Source of the DNA: Streptomyces kaniharaensis
GTDB lineage: Bacteria > Actinomycetota > Actinomycetes > Streptomycetales > Streptomycetaceae
Reading direction: 5' to 3'
DNA length: 64,000 nucleotides
Assembly (NCBI RefSeq): GCF_009569385.1
Contig: NZ_WBOF01000004.1
Span: 62,001-126,000 of the forward strand
The notes beneath the pieces were generated by a model. It did not search any database. It saw only the letters and a list, made by a program, of their open reading frames with translations, and was not told the origin of the DNA. Positions 34,308 through 42,444 of this stretch are shown here, piece by piece (position 1 is the first letter of the stretch; each line of letters begins with the position of its first letter). The position numbers and the translations under genes are program-made.

Positions 34308-34961
34308 GTGGAAGAGATGCGAGCGCGTCCCGGGTGGAAGCAGGTCCCGATGCCGCCAGCCGTGGCCGGCCTCCCCCGCGACGGCCGGGGATATCCGGTG
34401 GGCTGGACGACGCTCTGGGAACCCCGCGACGCTCCGGGCCGGTCCTCAGTGATCCGCAGCCCCGAGGAGGGCATGGTGCTGTGGTGCTACTGCGCGACCG
34501 GCACCGGGACCCCGCTGCTGGGACAGGTGTGTCCCCGGCGCCAGCGCACGGCGATGGCCCGGCGGCGCTGCCAGCTGTGCGGCTCTTCGATCGACCGGGA
34601 CGCGAAGGTGGTCTTCATCGCCGGCGAGTCGGAGGGGACCGCCGCCCAGCTCGTACGAGAGCCACCGCTGCATGCGGCGTGCGCCGCCTACGCCGCTCGC
34701 GTCTGCCCCTACCTGGTGGTCGGGAGCCGTGCAGGGGCGCTCCGTGTCGCCGAGGCGCTGTCCTACCAGCTGTTCGAGGAGCGGGTCCGGCCCAGCGGCT
34801 TGGATCCGCAGGCGGACATGCTCAGAGAGGTGTTCCCCCTCGGGAGCAGCGCGGCACCGCGGTTCGGCGCGCTGGAGAACCTGATGGCCGTTCCCGCGGG
34901 CACCTGGGTCCCCTTCGCCGCCTGGTTCACCGACCTTGCTCCCTCGGGTTCCCAGGGCTGA
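34308..34961 (+). CDS. Zinc-ribbon-type protein, 217 residues
   Basis: GTG at 34308 gives VEEMRARPGWKQVPMPPAVA, the likely beginning. There is no good ribosome site, and GAGGAT sits where a -10 box would for a leaderless transcript. The middle carries RRRCQLCGSSIDRDA and then PPLHAACAAYAARVCPYLV, a CxxCG...HxxC...C pattern. A relative lies at 47064-47669. Many Streptomyces plasmids and phages encode such proteins; function unknown. Confidence 0.65.
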   Translation: MEEMRARPGWKQVPMPPAVAGLPRDGRGYPVGWTTLWEPRDAPGRSSVIRSPEEGMVLWCYCATGTGTPLLGQVCPRRQRTAMARRRCQLCGSSIDRDAKVVFIAGESEGTAAQLVREPPLHAACAAYAARVCPYLVVGSRAGALRVAEALSYQLFEERVRPSGLDPQADMLREVFPLGSSAAPRFGALENLMAVPAGTWVPFAAWFTDLAPSGSQG

Positions 34962-34986
34962 CCCTGCGCGATCCCGGCCGGCACGG

Positions 34987-35322
34987 TCACCGAGCACGCA
35001 AGTCGGAACGGACCTCGTCCCGGACGTGCCCGAGCCACCACAGCCGGGTCGGGTTCTTCCTCCAGTACTTGCGGGCCAGCCAGCGGTAGCGGCCGGGGCG
35101 GAGCCGCCCCACCGGCGCGGGCAGGCGCAGCCGGGTCATCTGCGCCAGCGGGCGCTCGCGGTACTCGTGCGAGGCGTTCCAGGCATCCAGTTCGGCGTCG
35201 CCGCTCGGGCAGCGGGGGGAGGCGGAGATCCGGTGCCGGGCGCAGAAGTCGTTCCAGGCGCGGAGGAGCTCGGAGTCGTAGGCCTCGGGGGCACCGCGGT
35301 GGCGGAAGCGGAATCGGGGCAT
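34987..35322 (-). CDS. Small basic protein, 111 residues
   Basis: ATG at 35322 with GAGGAC upstream on the minus strand. Very basic and aromatic (GRLRPGRYRWLARKYWRKNP) and probably nucleic-acid-binding. Last gene of the minus-strand operon that begins at the tandem class promoters near 37.2 kb. No family recognised. Confidence 0.65.
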   Translation of the reverse strand: MPRFRFRHRGAPEAYDSELLRAWNDFCARHRISASPRCPSGDAELDAWNASHEYRERPLAQMTRLRLPAPVGRLRPGRYRWLARKYWRKNPTRLWWLGHVRDEVRSDLRAR

Positions 35323-35359
35323 GGGGCTGTCCTCGGCGATCGTTCGGGGCAGCGGGTGC

Positions 35360-35539
35360 TCAGTCGCGGTCGGCGGTCCTGGCTTCCTGCGGCCCGGATT
35401 CGGCAGGCGGTTTGCAGAAGGAGGGCGAGCACGGCACTTCCCGTACGCGGTAGCGGTGCCAGGCGACGTGGTGGTCGCACAGGATGCGCTTCGTCTCGCC
35501 GTGGATGCAGCGTTCGGCGATGTGCAGGTGGGGCGGCAA
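35360..35539 (-). CDS. Very small Cys/His protein, 59 residues
   Basis: A TTG start (35539) with AGGAG seven bases upstream gives a protein with HIAERCIHGETKRILCDHHV and two later cysteines. The C-x3-E...C-x-H-H pattern suggests a zinc finger. It fills what would otherwise be a gap in a compact operon. It is short, so confidence is moderate. Confidence 0.55.
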   Translation of the reverse strand: MPPHLHIAERCIHGETKRILCDHHVAWHRYRVREVPCSPSFCKPPAESGPQEARTADRD

Positions 35540-35608
35540 TGGGGGCTCCTGCTGGTGGTGGGGCCGGGCCGGCTGGTGGGACGCCGGGCCCGGCGGGCGG
35601 TCGTCTCG

Positions 35609-36304
35609 TCAGTACTGGAGGCGTGTGCCGTCGAACACGGCGTCGTCCGGAAGGGAGGCACCGGGCAGGAGGCCGGTGATGACCCGGTGGGGAGCGCCGG
35701 AGACGTCGGCGAGCCGGACCGCCGGGTGCAGAGGCTTGGCGGACATGCGGGTGTCGTCGGTGGTCATGCCGATGAGGCGCTGCTGCGGGAGGTGGACCAG
35801 GAGGGCGTCGCCGATGGTGTAGCCGTGGTGGCGGTAGAAGTCGTCCAGGGCGGGCTCGTGGTTGACCGTCATCAGGCCGTACCGGGCTTGCGTGAACCGC
35901 TGTTCGGCGGCGCCGAGCAGGGCGGCGGCCACGCCCCGGCGGCGGTGGTCGGGGTGGACGGCAATGCCGTTGATCATGCCCATGCGGTGGACCAGCCGTT
36001 CCAGCAGCGGGAGGCGGTCGATGCCGGGGTGGGTGAACAGCCAGCGCGGCGGGCCGCCGAGCAGTGCGCCGATGAGGGTGCCGGTCTCGTTGTCCTCCGC
36101 GACCAGGGCCAGGCTCCGGTCGTGGGAGAGGGGCGGCATGGGCGGTGAGGCCAGGACGTCCCGCGCGAGGCCGAATGGGTCGGGGTCGAGGGGGTCGGCG
36201 AGGGCGATCACCGGCATGAAGGTGTCGGTGTCGGCGGGGCGGGCGTCGCGGACCGTGAATGCGGCGCTGCCGGTGGAGGGTCGGGGGTCGGGAAGCGGTG
36301 CCAT
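35609..36304 (-). CDS. GNAT family N-acetyltransferase
   Basis: A 231-residue protein with the GNAT acetyl-CoA motif MINGIAVHPDHRRRGVAAAL and the downstream ALDDFYRHHGYTIGD. It should transfer an acetyl group to an amine of an unknown substrate. ATG at 36304 with AGGAG upstream. A C-terminal extension of about 50 residues beyond the GNAT core (VRLADVSGAPHRVITGLLPG) has no recognised motif. Second gene of the operon. Confidence 0.8.
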   Translation of the reverse strand: MAPLPDPRPSTGSAAFTVRDARPADTDTFMPVIALADPLDPDPFGLARDVLASPPMPPLSHDRSLALVAEDNETGTLIGALLGGPPRWLFTHPGIDRLPLLERLVHRMGMINGIAVHPDHRRRGVAAALLGAAEQRFTQARYGLMTVNHEPALDDFYRHHGYTIGDALLVHLPQQRLIGMTTDDTRMSAKPLHPAVRLADVSGAPHRVITGLLPGASLPDDAVFDGTRLQY

Positions 36305-36345
36305 GGCAGGGTCTCCTGGGGAAGTGAGAGGGATGGTCGTCGCGG

Positions 36346-37077
36346 TCAGCGGGAGGCGCGGCGGTCCAGGGCGCGCAGAACGTCGGTGAGCGTGCCGTCG
36401 GAGACGGTGTGCATCGGATCGCGGGTGGTGCCGCGCTGGGGGTCGTAGGCGTAGACCCGGGCCTTCGCGCCGAACAAGCGCATCAAGGTGTGGGCCGTCT
36501 CCAGGAGTTGCGCCTCGTCGGGCAGGCTGCCGAAGTCCGGTTCGGTGTGCAGAACGGCGAACCGGCGGCGGTCCGCGTACGGGAACTCGCCCCGGTGCAT
36601 CCGGCGCGGGACGAAGCCCCACTGCTCGTGGAAGTTGTCCCAGTGGTCCTGAACGGCGGCGGAGGGGTGGCCCTCGTAGGGCTCGCGGGTGACCGTCGCG
36701 CCGGGCTCGTCGAGCAGCCAGGTGATGCGGTGGGGCTTGTCCCACATGGCGCCGCTGTCGATGAAGAGGCTGTCGTTGGGGGCGGTGGCCGTCCAGACCT
36801 CCGGCTCGGTCCACTCCCCGCCGTCCGCGCCGGGGAGTTCCTTGGGGCCCACCCCGGCGACGACCGCTGTACTCGTTCCGTCGCCGTTGTCGCGCAGCCA
36901 GGCGTAGTCGCCGGCGGTGGCGGTGAACCCGGGCCCGGGGCTCCACTGCGGGGCGTCGGGGAACGCCGCTTCGGGGAAGGAGAGCACGACCGTGACGCGG
37001 CCGCGGCGGTCGAAGCGGCGGGGGTTCCAGGTCTGGTTGATGGCGGCCTCTATGTGGCTGCGCAGGCTTCGCTTCAT
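36346..37077 (-). CDS. Unrecognised 243-residue protein
   Basis: First gene after the tandem minus-strand class promoters. The ATG at 37077 (MKRSLRSHIEAAINQTWN) is chosen for GAGGAG upstream; the frame is open further back but without a ribosome site. Rich in Trp and Pro, soluble, with no recognised motif. Confidence 0.7.
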   Translation of the reverse strand: MKRSLRSHIEAAINQTWNPRRFDRRGRVTVVLSFPEAAFPDAPQWSPGPGFTATAGDYAWLRDNGDGTSTAVVAGVGPKELPGADGGEWTEPEVWTATAPNDSLFIDSGAMWDKPHRITWLLDEPGATVTREPYEGHPSAAVQDHWDNFHEQWGFVPRRMHRGEFPYADRRRFAVLHTEPDFGSLPDEAQLLETAHTLMRLFGAKARVYAYDPQRGTTRDPMHTVSDGTLTDVLRALDRRASR

Positions 37078-37204
37078 GTGTGGGAACTCCTCGGCTGGAA
37101 CGGGGCGCGGCAAGGGACGAGCGGACGCGCGCCGGTGAAGGCAGGCCAGGCCGAGAAAGGTCATCGGCGGCCGATCAGTTGCCGCCTCGTTCGGCGACAC
37201 CCAC

Positions 37205-37234
37205 ACAGTAATGCAGATTCATAGACTTAAGCAA
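37205..37234 (-). promoter_or_regulatory. Class promoter 8a, minus strand (TTGCTT-N18-TACTGT)
   Basis: Minus strand: TTGCTT (37234-37229), spacer AAGTCTATGAATCTGCAT, TACTGT (37210-37205). Proximal of two tandem sites before the gene at 37077. Confidence 0.8.
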
Positions 37235-37247
37235 TCTCACGAGGCCC

Positions 37248-37276
37248 TTGACCTTCATTAATCTCACTCATAGAGT
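37248..37276 (+). promoter_or_regulatory. Divergent non-class promoter (TTGACC-N17-TAGAGT)
   Basis: A sigma70-like site on the plus strand that overlaps class promoter 8b almost completely; its -10 box TAGAGT lies within the class spacer. It would serve the plus operon at 37381. Binding at one should exclude the other. Confidence 0.5.
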
Positions 37277-37283
37277 TAGGCAA
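37255..37283 (-). promoter_or_regulatory. Class promoter 8b, minus strand (TTGCCT-N17-TAATGA)
   Basis: Minus strand: TTGCCT (37283-37278), spacer AACTCTATGAGTGAGAT, TAATGA (37260-37255). Distal copy with one -35 mismatch. Confidence 0.75.
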
Positions 37284-37380
37284 TCAGAACCGGGCGTCTT
37301 CGCCCCGCACTCGCGGCACGCCGCCGGACCTCCGCGCAGGCACCGCCGCCCTGGCACACACCCTTGAAGGGCCCCTCTTC

Positions 37381-37959
37381 ATGCTCTCCGCGTACCCCTG
37401 GGATCACGACCAGACCTTGACCGCGCTCGCAGCGCCGGGCGGCGCGGGCGACCGGCACCGCTGGCAGGTCGCCGACACCGGCCGCACCTTCGCCGTCCAC
37501 GGCTCCCACGCCTTCCCCGGCCACCCCATGTACGACATCTACGAGACGACCGACGGCGCCCCGCCGGTCCCGGCCGCCCGCCTCGCACAGCTCCACTCGC
37601 TCATGCGGGCCCGGCTTCTGATCGCCAAGCTCACGCGCCCCGCCTTCACCGCGAACTGGGCAGCATGGGAGACCGCCCTCGTCGTCGGCGAAGGCATCGA
37701 CCTCGCCACCACCCCCGTACGCGAGCGCGGCACCTGGACCTTCACCTTCGACTACGCCCTGGACACCGAACACCAGGGCTACCGGTACGACGCCCAAGGC
37801 CGCCTCCTGGAAGCGGCGTTCCAGGCCGCCGCCGGCTTCTTCCACGATCACGAAGTGACCGACCCCGAGGCCAGCGAGGACGGCATCCTCGGCATCGTCC
37901 TGGCCTCCTACGCTCGCCGCTGCCCCGCGTCCGTCCAAACGGCCGGAGCCCGGACGTGA
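37381..37959 (+). CDS. Unrecognised 192-residue protein
   Basis: ATG start with GAAGGG upstream. Soluble, Trp/Ala-rich, with GTWTFTFDYALDTEHQGYRY in the middle. Overlaps the next gene by GTGA. No family recognised. Confidence 0.7.
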   Translation: MLSAYPWDHDQTLTALAAPGGAGDRHRWQVADTGRTFAVHGSHAFPGHPMYDIYETTDGAPPVPAARLAQLHSLMRARLLIAKLTRPAFTANWAAWETALVVGEGIDLATTPVRERGTWTFTFDYALDTEHQGYRYDAQGRLLEAAFQAAAGFFHDHEVTDPEASEDGILGIVLASYARRCPASVQTAGART

Positions 37960-38435
37960 CGGCCCACTGGCGGCGGATGGACCGCACCGCCATGACCGGC
38001 TCCCTGGTGAACTGGCCGACCCGTCTCGACAGCTACGGAGGCTGCGGCACCAGCGTCTACGCCGTGTGGCCCGAGGCATCCGACGAGCCGATGCTGGTCT
38101 GCTCCCCCGGCCTCCTGCTGCTCGCCCAGCTGCAGGAAGAGCCCATCGGCGAACGCGGCCCGTGGGCCGCGGTCTTCCCCGACATCGACGACGGCGACCC
38201 CGAGGCCGCCGAGCGCTCGACCGGCCTCCTGGCCGCCCTCCTCCTGGGCACCACCGGAGCGAGCTGGGCGCTGCGCGAACCGGACACCGACCCGGCCACG
38301 CCGATCGCCGAGTGCTTCGCGGGCTTCTGGACCGCCAGCGAGCAGGACCTCACCGCCGCAGGCCGCACGGTCGTCGACGCCCTCACCCAGTCCTACGGCC
38401 GCCCCCCGGTGCTCCTGACCGTCCAGGACACCTGA
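37956..38435 (+). CDS. Unrecognised 159-residue protein
   Basis: GTG start inside the GTGA overlap. WPTRLDSYGGCGTSVYAVWP opens the domain and PGLLLLAQLQEEP follows. Probably a small alpha/beta protein. Function unknown. Confidence 0.65.
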   Translation: MTAHWRRMDRTAMTGSLVNWPTRLDSYGGCGTSVYAVWPEASDEPMLVCSPGLLLLAQLQEEPIGERGPWAAVFPDIDDGDPEAAERSTGLLAALLLGTTGASWALREPDTDPATPIAECFAGFWTASEQDLTAAGRTVVDALTQSYGRPPVLLTVQDT

Positions 38436-38466
38436 CCACCCCCAACTCCCGACCGGAGAAGCGAAA

Positions 38467-39180
38467 ATGACCCAGAAGCCCATCCCCCCGGCCCGCCCCG
38501 GCGCGGCGCCCTTCGCCGAACTGACCGGCATCAGCGCCTCGTTCACCCCCCTCGAACTCGAGGGCCTCGTGCGCACCGCAGCCGAAGCCGTCCACGGTGA
38601 CCCGGACGATCTCAGCACCCGGCAGTACGAGCTGGCCGCCCGCGCCCACGTGCTGATGGCCGAGGAGGCCGAGGAGCAGGCCGCCGACGCCGGCGAGGAG
38701 TCACCGGCCGTCCGCTACACCCGGATGCTCGCCCTCCAGGAATGGCTGCGCGTCGAGGCCGAGGCCGCCGCCGAGGAGTTCACCGCGCTCCTGCGCGTCC
38801 TGTTCCCCCACGCCGCGTACGTGGTGCTGCAGGTCCGCGGCGACGACACCTTCATGGTGGACCGCGCGGTCACCGCCGACGGGACGACCGTCCACAACTT
38901 CGACGAACCGCTCCCCGCCCTGCCTGAGGACCTGGCCCGCGCCTGGGGCAAGGACCCGCGCTGCGAGCTCGACCTCGACCACATCGTGGGCGAGCTCCAG
39001 GCCGCCGGAGTCACCTTCGGCTCGCTGCCCGAGACGGCCCGCGATCTGGACGTCGACGACCGGTACGAGTACCTGCCCTCCATCGACCTGGGAACCGTCC
39101 GCATGACCACACCCCCCATACCGTCCCCAGCCTTCGGCACACCGCCTACCGGCCCTGCTTCATCAGCCGCCGCATCGTGA
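38467..39180 (+). CDS. Acidic helical protein, 237 residues
   Basis: ATG with CGGAGAAG upstream. The first 110 residues are acidic helices (LMAEEAEEQAADAGEE). Then LLRVLFPHAAYVVLQVRG and VTADGTTVHNFDE resemble part of the protein at 3205-3618. The last 40 residues are a Pro/Thr-rich tail. Unknown function. Confidence 0.7.
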   Translation: MTQKPIPPARPGAAPFAELTGISASFTPLELEGLVRTAAEAVHGDPDDLSTRQYELAARAHVLMAEEAEEQAADAGEESPAVRYTRMLALQEWLRVEAEAAAEEFTALLRVLFPHAAYVVLQVRGDDTFMVDRAVTADGTTVHNFDEPLPALPEDLARAWGKDPRCELDLDHIVGELQAAGVTFGSLPETARDLDVDDRYEYLPSIDLGTVRMTTPPIPSPAFGTPPTGPASSAAAS

Positions 39181-39289
39181 TCCCGAGCCGGGCCGCGCGC
39201 TGTGTCCGCGCCTCGTTCTTCTGCCACTTCCCCGCCGTGGGTGGCCCGTCGTGTTCCCGTTCCACCACCTTGTGAGAGGACCAACCACT

Positions 39290-39928
39290 GTGACCCGCCT
39301 GATCAACACCGGAAATCACGCCCGCCAACTACTCAGCCAGGACGCCCGCGGCGCCATCGGTGCCGCCCTGGTCGCGCTGGAGCACGGGTTCCACGAGTCC
39401 GTCGCCTGGGGCAGCCTGCCAGTCACCTGGATGCAGATCCGCCTCCCGCATCCGGAGCTGATCGGTCCAGGACCCGCCAGCCAAGCGGTCGCGGTCGAGG
39501 ACATGGACGTCCCGGCCTGGGCCCGCGACGGCGGGCCGACATTCCAGGTCGCGATGGAGGAGTACGGGCAGACGCTCCTCGACGAGTCCGCCGGTCTGGG
39601 CGCAGATTCCAGGACCAACCCTATGGGCCCGGTCGTAGGGCTACTCGCCCTCGCCGAGCGATGGGCGCTCGACCAGGGCGAACTCATCGAAGGCGTGGAC
39701 ATCCTGGATACTCCCGGGGCCAAGCAGCAGCGCAACCTGACCGCGGTGCTGGCCGACGGCACGGTCCTGGTCGTCACCCGCACCGCGGGTGAGCCGACCA
39801 CGCGCCGGTCCCAAGGTCACATCTCCCGGTCCCCCCGCGGGCGCACCCTGGCCCCCGCACTGTGGCTGATGGGACAGGGTACGGGCGTCTTCCCGCTGGA
39901 GATGCCCCCGCCGGTGAAGCGCGTGTAG
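39290..39928 (+). CDS. Unrecognised 212-residue protein
   Basis: GTG at 39290 with GAGAGGA upstream. Soluble, strand-rich; AVLADGTVLVVTRTAGEP is the clearest hairpin. A basic stretch SRSPRGRT lies near the end. No motif indicates a function. Confidence 0.7.
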   Translation: MTRLINTGNHARQLLSQDARGAIGAALVALEHGFHESVAWGSLPVTWMQIRLPHPELIGPGPASQAVAVEDMDVPAWARDGGPTFQVAMEEYGQTLLDESAGLGADSRTNPMGPVVGLLALAERWALDQGELIEGVDILDTPGAKQQRNLTAVLADGTVLVVTRTAGEPTTRRSQGHISRSPRGRTLAPALWLMGQGTGVFPLEMPPPVKRV

Positions 39929-40104
39929 CGGGGCCGCGCGGGGCCGTCTCGATCGGCTCACCGGGCCCCGGCCGGGCTGGTCGGCGGGGCTCCGTCGCGG
40001 CCTTCACGGCGAACAGACCGTGCGGGGTGGGGCCCCACGCGCCAGCCCTCCAGCGGAATCTGCCCGCTGCGTCCTTCCCGTCAACCGTGTCAGAGGAAGG
40101 CACT

Positions 40105-40119
40105 ATGTTGACTGCGTGA
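40105..40119 (+). promoter_or_regulatory. Four-codon leader cistron overlapping the next start
   Basis: AGAGGAAGG is followed after five bases by ATG TTG ACT GCG TGA. The final GTG of GCGTGA is the start of the 253-residue gene. This mini-cistron would bring ribosomes to a start that has no ribosome site at normal spacing. Confidence 0.45.
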
Positions 40120-40877
40120 ATACCCGTGACTTCCCTTCTGCCGATCCAACCCCGGGGTTCTGGCTGGTGGTTACAGGTCAGATCGCCGAGGCCAGACCGG
40201 AGGTCGCCAACCCCGGCCCACCGGGTGCCCCCGTCTCCGGCGTCCCGGTTCGGGTGCTCGCCTGCACGACGTGCGGCAGTGAAGGGCCCCACACTGTGGC
40301 CGGCTGGTTGGGCGAGGAGGCCCGAATCGTGTGCCACCTGTGCGGGGCACTCTGGTTTCCCAACTTCGGCCCAGCCGTTGACCACGTCGAACGCCGGCGC
40401 GACCTGTTGAAGCAGGTCGCCGCTACGGCCCCTATCCGGGGTACATCGTTCCCAATGCCGATCGAGGCGGCCTCGGAGTCGCTGCAGCTCGAGCTCCGCA
40501 CTCGACTGTGGGAGCCCACCGCAGCCGACATCGAATGCGCCAGCTGGCTCCAAGCGGAGCTCCGCCGTGCCTTCGAGACAGGGATCACCGGCCCGGAGCC
40601 CGTCTCACGGTCGATGTACGTCAGCAGCCGACGCGAGTTCTGGAAGCCGACCCGCTCGCCGGACTTCTCCCGCGTGATGGCCGGGGTCATCGCTGTGCTC
40701 AGTGACGAGTTCCTCCTCGCCCGCGCAGCGGAGAGCACCCTCGAAGCACTCGCGGAGCTCGCCCAAGAGGTCGCCGTGTGCCAACCCCCTCCGCCCGTCC
40801 CTGTTCCCTGGTGGAAGCGCATCACGGCGGCCGGGTTGTCCCGTTTGCGACGGGGGCCGAAGGCGGACGACCGGTAG
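40116..40877 (+). CDS. Zinc-ribbon protein, 253 residues
   Basis: GTG start overlapping the four-codon leader. VLACTTCGSEG and RIVCHLCGALWFPNFG form a CxxCG...CxxCG zinc ribbon in the first 90 residues. The rest is helical with a Pro-rich hinge and a basic end (LSRLRRGPKADDR). Possible nucleic-acid-binding protein. Confidence 0.7.
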   Translation: MNTRDFPSADPTPGFWLVVTGQIAEARPEVANPGPPGAPVSGVPVRVLACTTCGSEGPHTVAGWLGEEARIVCHLCGALWFPNFGPAVDHVERRRDLLKQVAATAPIRGTSFPMPIEAASESLQLELRTRLWEPTAADIECASWLQAELRRAFETGITGPEPVSRSMYVSSRREFWKPTRSPDFSRVMAGVIAVLSDEFLLARAAESTLEALAELAQEVAVCQPPPPVPVPWWKRITAAGLSRLRRGPKADDR

Positions 40878-41095
40878 GGGCCACGACTGCCGTCTCCCGC
40901 GCCCTCCACCGGACCGGCAGTGGAGCACCGAGCTGCTTGCCCTGGCAGCAGCGAGCCGGGTCGGGCGCGCCCCGAGGCCGTGGTCCGCGGTCGTGGCCGG
41001 TGAACCAGTTGGCCTCGGGCCGGAGCGCCTCCGGTGTGGGGCGAAGTCCGGGGATCGTCTGGTGCGGGGCTTGTCCGAGCGGCGACAATGACGGC

Positions 41096-41680
41096 ATGCG
41101 TTTCGACCTGACCGATCTGCTGCACGCGACCGCCGAGGTGCTGGACGCAGCCGGCCCGCTGGAGCCCCTGCGGCTCGCGCTCGCCGGCCGGGACGTGCAG
41201 GTCTCCTTCGCGGAGTTCACCACGATGGCGGACCAGCGCAGCAGCGTCGACCGGCTGGCCGCGGCGACCGGCGCCGACCCGGTGCTGTCCGAGCTCGGGG
41301 CGAGCGCCTACACCTACACCCTGACCGCGGACCTGCCGGGCGGGATGGTGCTGGTCGCGGGAACGCACCCGACCCTGAACCGGTCCCGCCCCGAACGCTC
41401 GACCTCCACCGCCGCCACCGCGGCGCTCCTGCGGACCCTTGTTCCCTGGGCGCAGACCCTGGCTGGCCTGCCGGTCTCGGTCAGCGGGCTGGAGGTCACC
41501 GACACCGCGCAGCGGTTAGGAGTGCAGCTGCTCGTCGACGGTGCCGACGACCCCAAGGGGGCGATGGTCGCGGCCTCGACGGGGGTCACCGCGTTGCGGA
41601 CCGCCCCCGCGATTCCGTTCGGGATCGACGGCCGAGGGCGCCTGCCGTCCGGGCACCCGGTGCTGATCAGCGTCATGTAG
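41096..41680 (+). CDS. Unrecognised 194-residue protein with a TTA codon
   Basis: ATG at 41096 without a ribosome site; GACAAT ends seven bases upstream, which would suit a leaderless mRNA. The protein has strands such as YTYTLTADLPGGMVLVAGTH. A TTA Leu codon occurs near codon 141, so translation could depend on the bldA tRNA, as in other Streptomyces regulatory genes. Function unknown. Confidence 0.65.
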   Translation: MRFDLTDLLHATAEVLDAAGPLEPLRLALAGRDVQVSFAEFTTMADQRSSVDRLAAATGADPVLSELGASAYTYTLTADLPGGMVLVAGTHPTLNRSRPERSTSTAATAALLRTLVPWAQTLAGLPVSVSGLEVTDTAQRLGVQLLVDGADDPKGAMVAASTGVTALRTAPAIPFGIDGRGRLPSGHPVLISVM

Positions 41681-41709
41681 GCGGAGTCTCGGCCACCCGC
41701 CACACGGAA

Positions 41710-41750
41710 GTGTGTACCTGAGTGGACACTCGGCACGGCCGTGTGTACCT
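41710..41750. repeat. Direct repeat GTGTGTACCT, 31-bp period
   Basis: GTGTGTACCT occurs at 41710-41719 and 41741-41750, just before the next operon. Three turns of helix apart, it could be a pair of regulator half-sites. Confidence 0.4.
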
Positions 41751-41784
41751 TCGTGCTCACTTACCGTGAACAGGCGAGGTGGCC

Positions 41785-42444
41785 GTGCCCGTACCCTTCG
41801 ACCAGGTCCTGCCCGCCGGGGACATCCCCGATCTCGAGGACGCCCCGCTGTGGCGCGATACGCGGGGCCGGCCCCTGCACCGGCAGTGGGGCGGCGCGAC
41901 CTACGAGGTCCGCAACCACCTCGACGGCCCCATCGTGGTGTGCCGCACCGCCGAGCCGACGGCGACCAACTATCCACTGGCGCAGGAGGCCGAGCTCGCC
42001 TTCCACCGTGCCCTGGCCGACACCGTGTTCGCCGACGCGGCGGTCAGCAAGGGCTGGGACACGGACAACCGGGCGGCGGCCGGCGCGGAGCCCGGCGGGG
42101 ACCGGTGGGCCGCGGCCTGGGTCAGCAACGGGGTGCCGGGCTTCTCCGAGCACGACACCTGGGACGCCGCCCACCGTGCCATGGCCGAGCGGCTGGACGA
42201 GATGGCCGGCGGCCTCGTCCTGACCGGGGACACCCTCACCGCGCAGATCGCCAGCGCCCACCTGCGGCGCTGCGCGAACCAGGTCCGGGACGTGGTGCTG
42301 ACGGCCGAACTGGGCGACGCGGTCCGCCGGGGCAAGGCATGGATGAAGGAGGAACGGCTCGTCAAGCAGATCGCCACCGGCCTGGACATCAACCGCCGCT
42401 TCCTCTACCGGGTGTTCGACGGCACCGAATGGCGCCGGCGGTGA
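41785..42444 (+). CDS. Unrecognised 219-residue protein with HTH-like end
   Basis: GTG at 41785 is preferred for GGCGAGG upstream; GTG at 41779 is possible. The C-terminal RLVKQIATGLDINRRFLYRV has the spacing of a helix-turn-helix. The N-terminal part has no recognised domain. Overlaps the next gene by 16 bases. Confidence 0.65.
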   Translation: MPVPFDQVLPAGDIPDLEDAPLWRDTRGRPLHRQWGGATYEVRNHLDGPIVVCRTAEPTATNYPLAQEAELAFHRALADTVFADAAVSKGWDTDNRAAAGAEPGGDRWAAAWVSNGVPGFSEHDTWDAAHRAMAERLDEMAGGLVLTGDTLTAQIASAHLRRCANQVRDVVLTAELGDAVRRGKAWMKEERLVKQIATGLDINRRFLYRVFDGTEWRRR

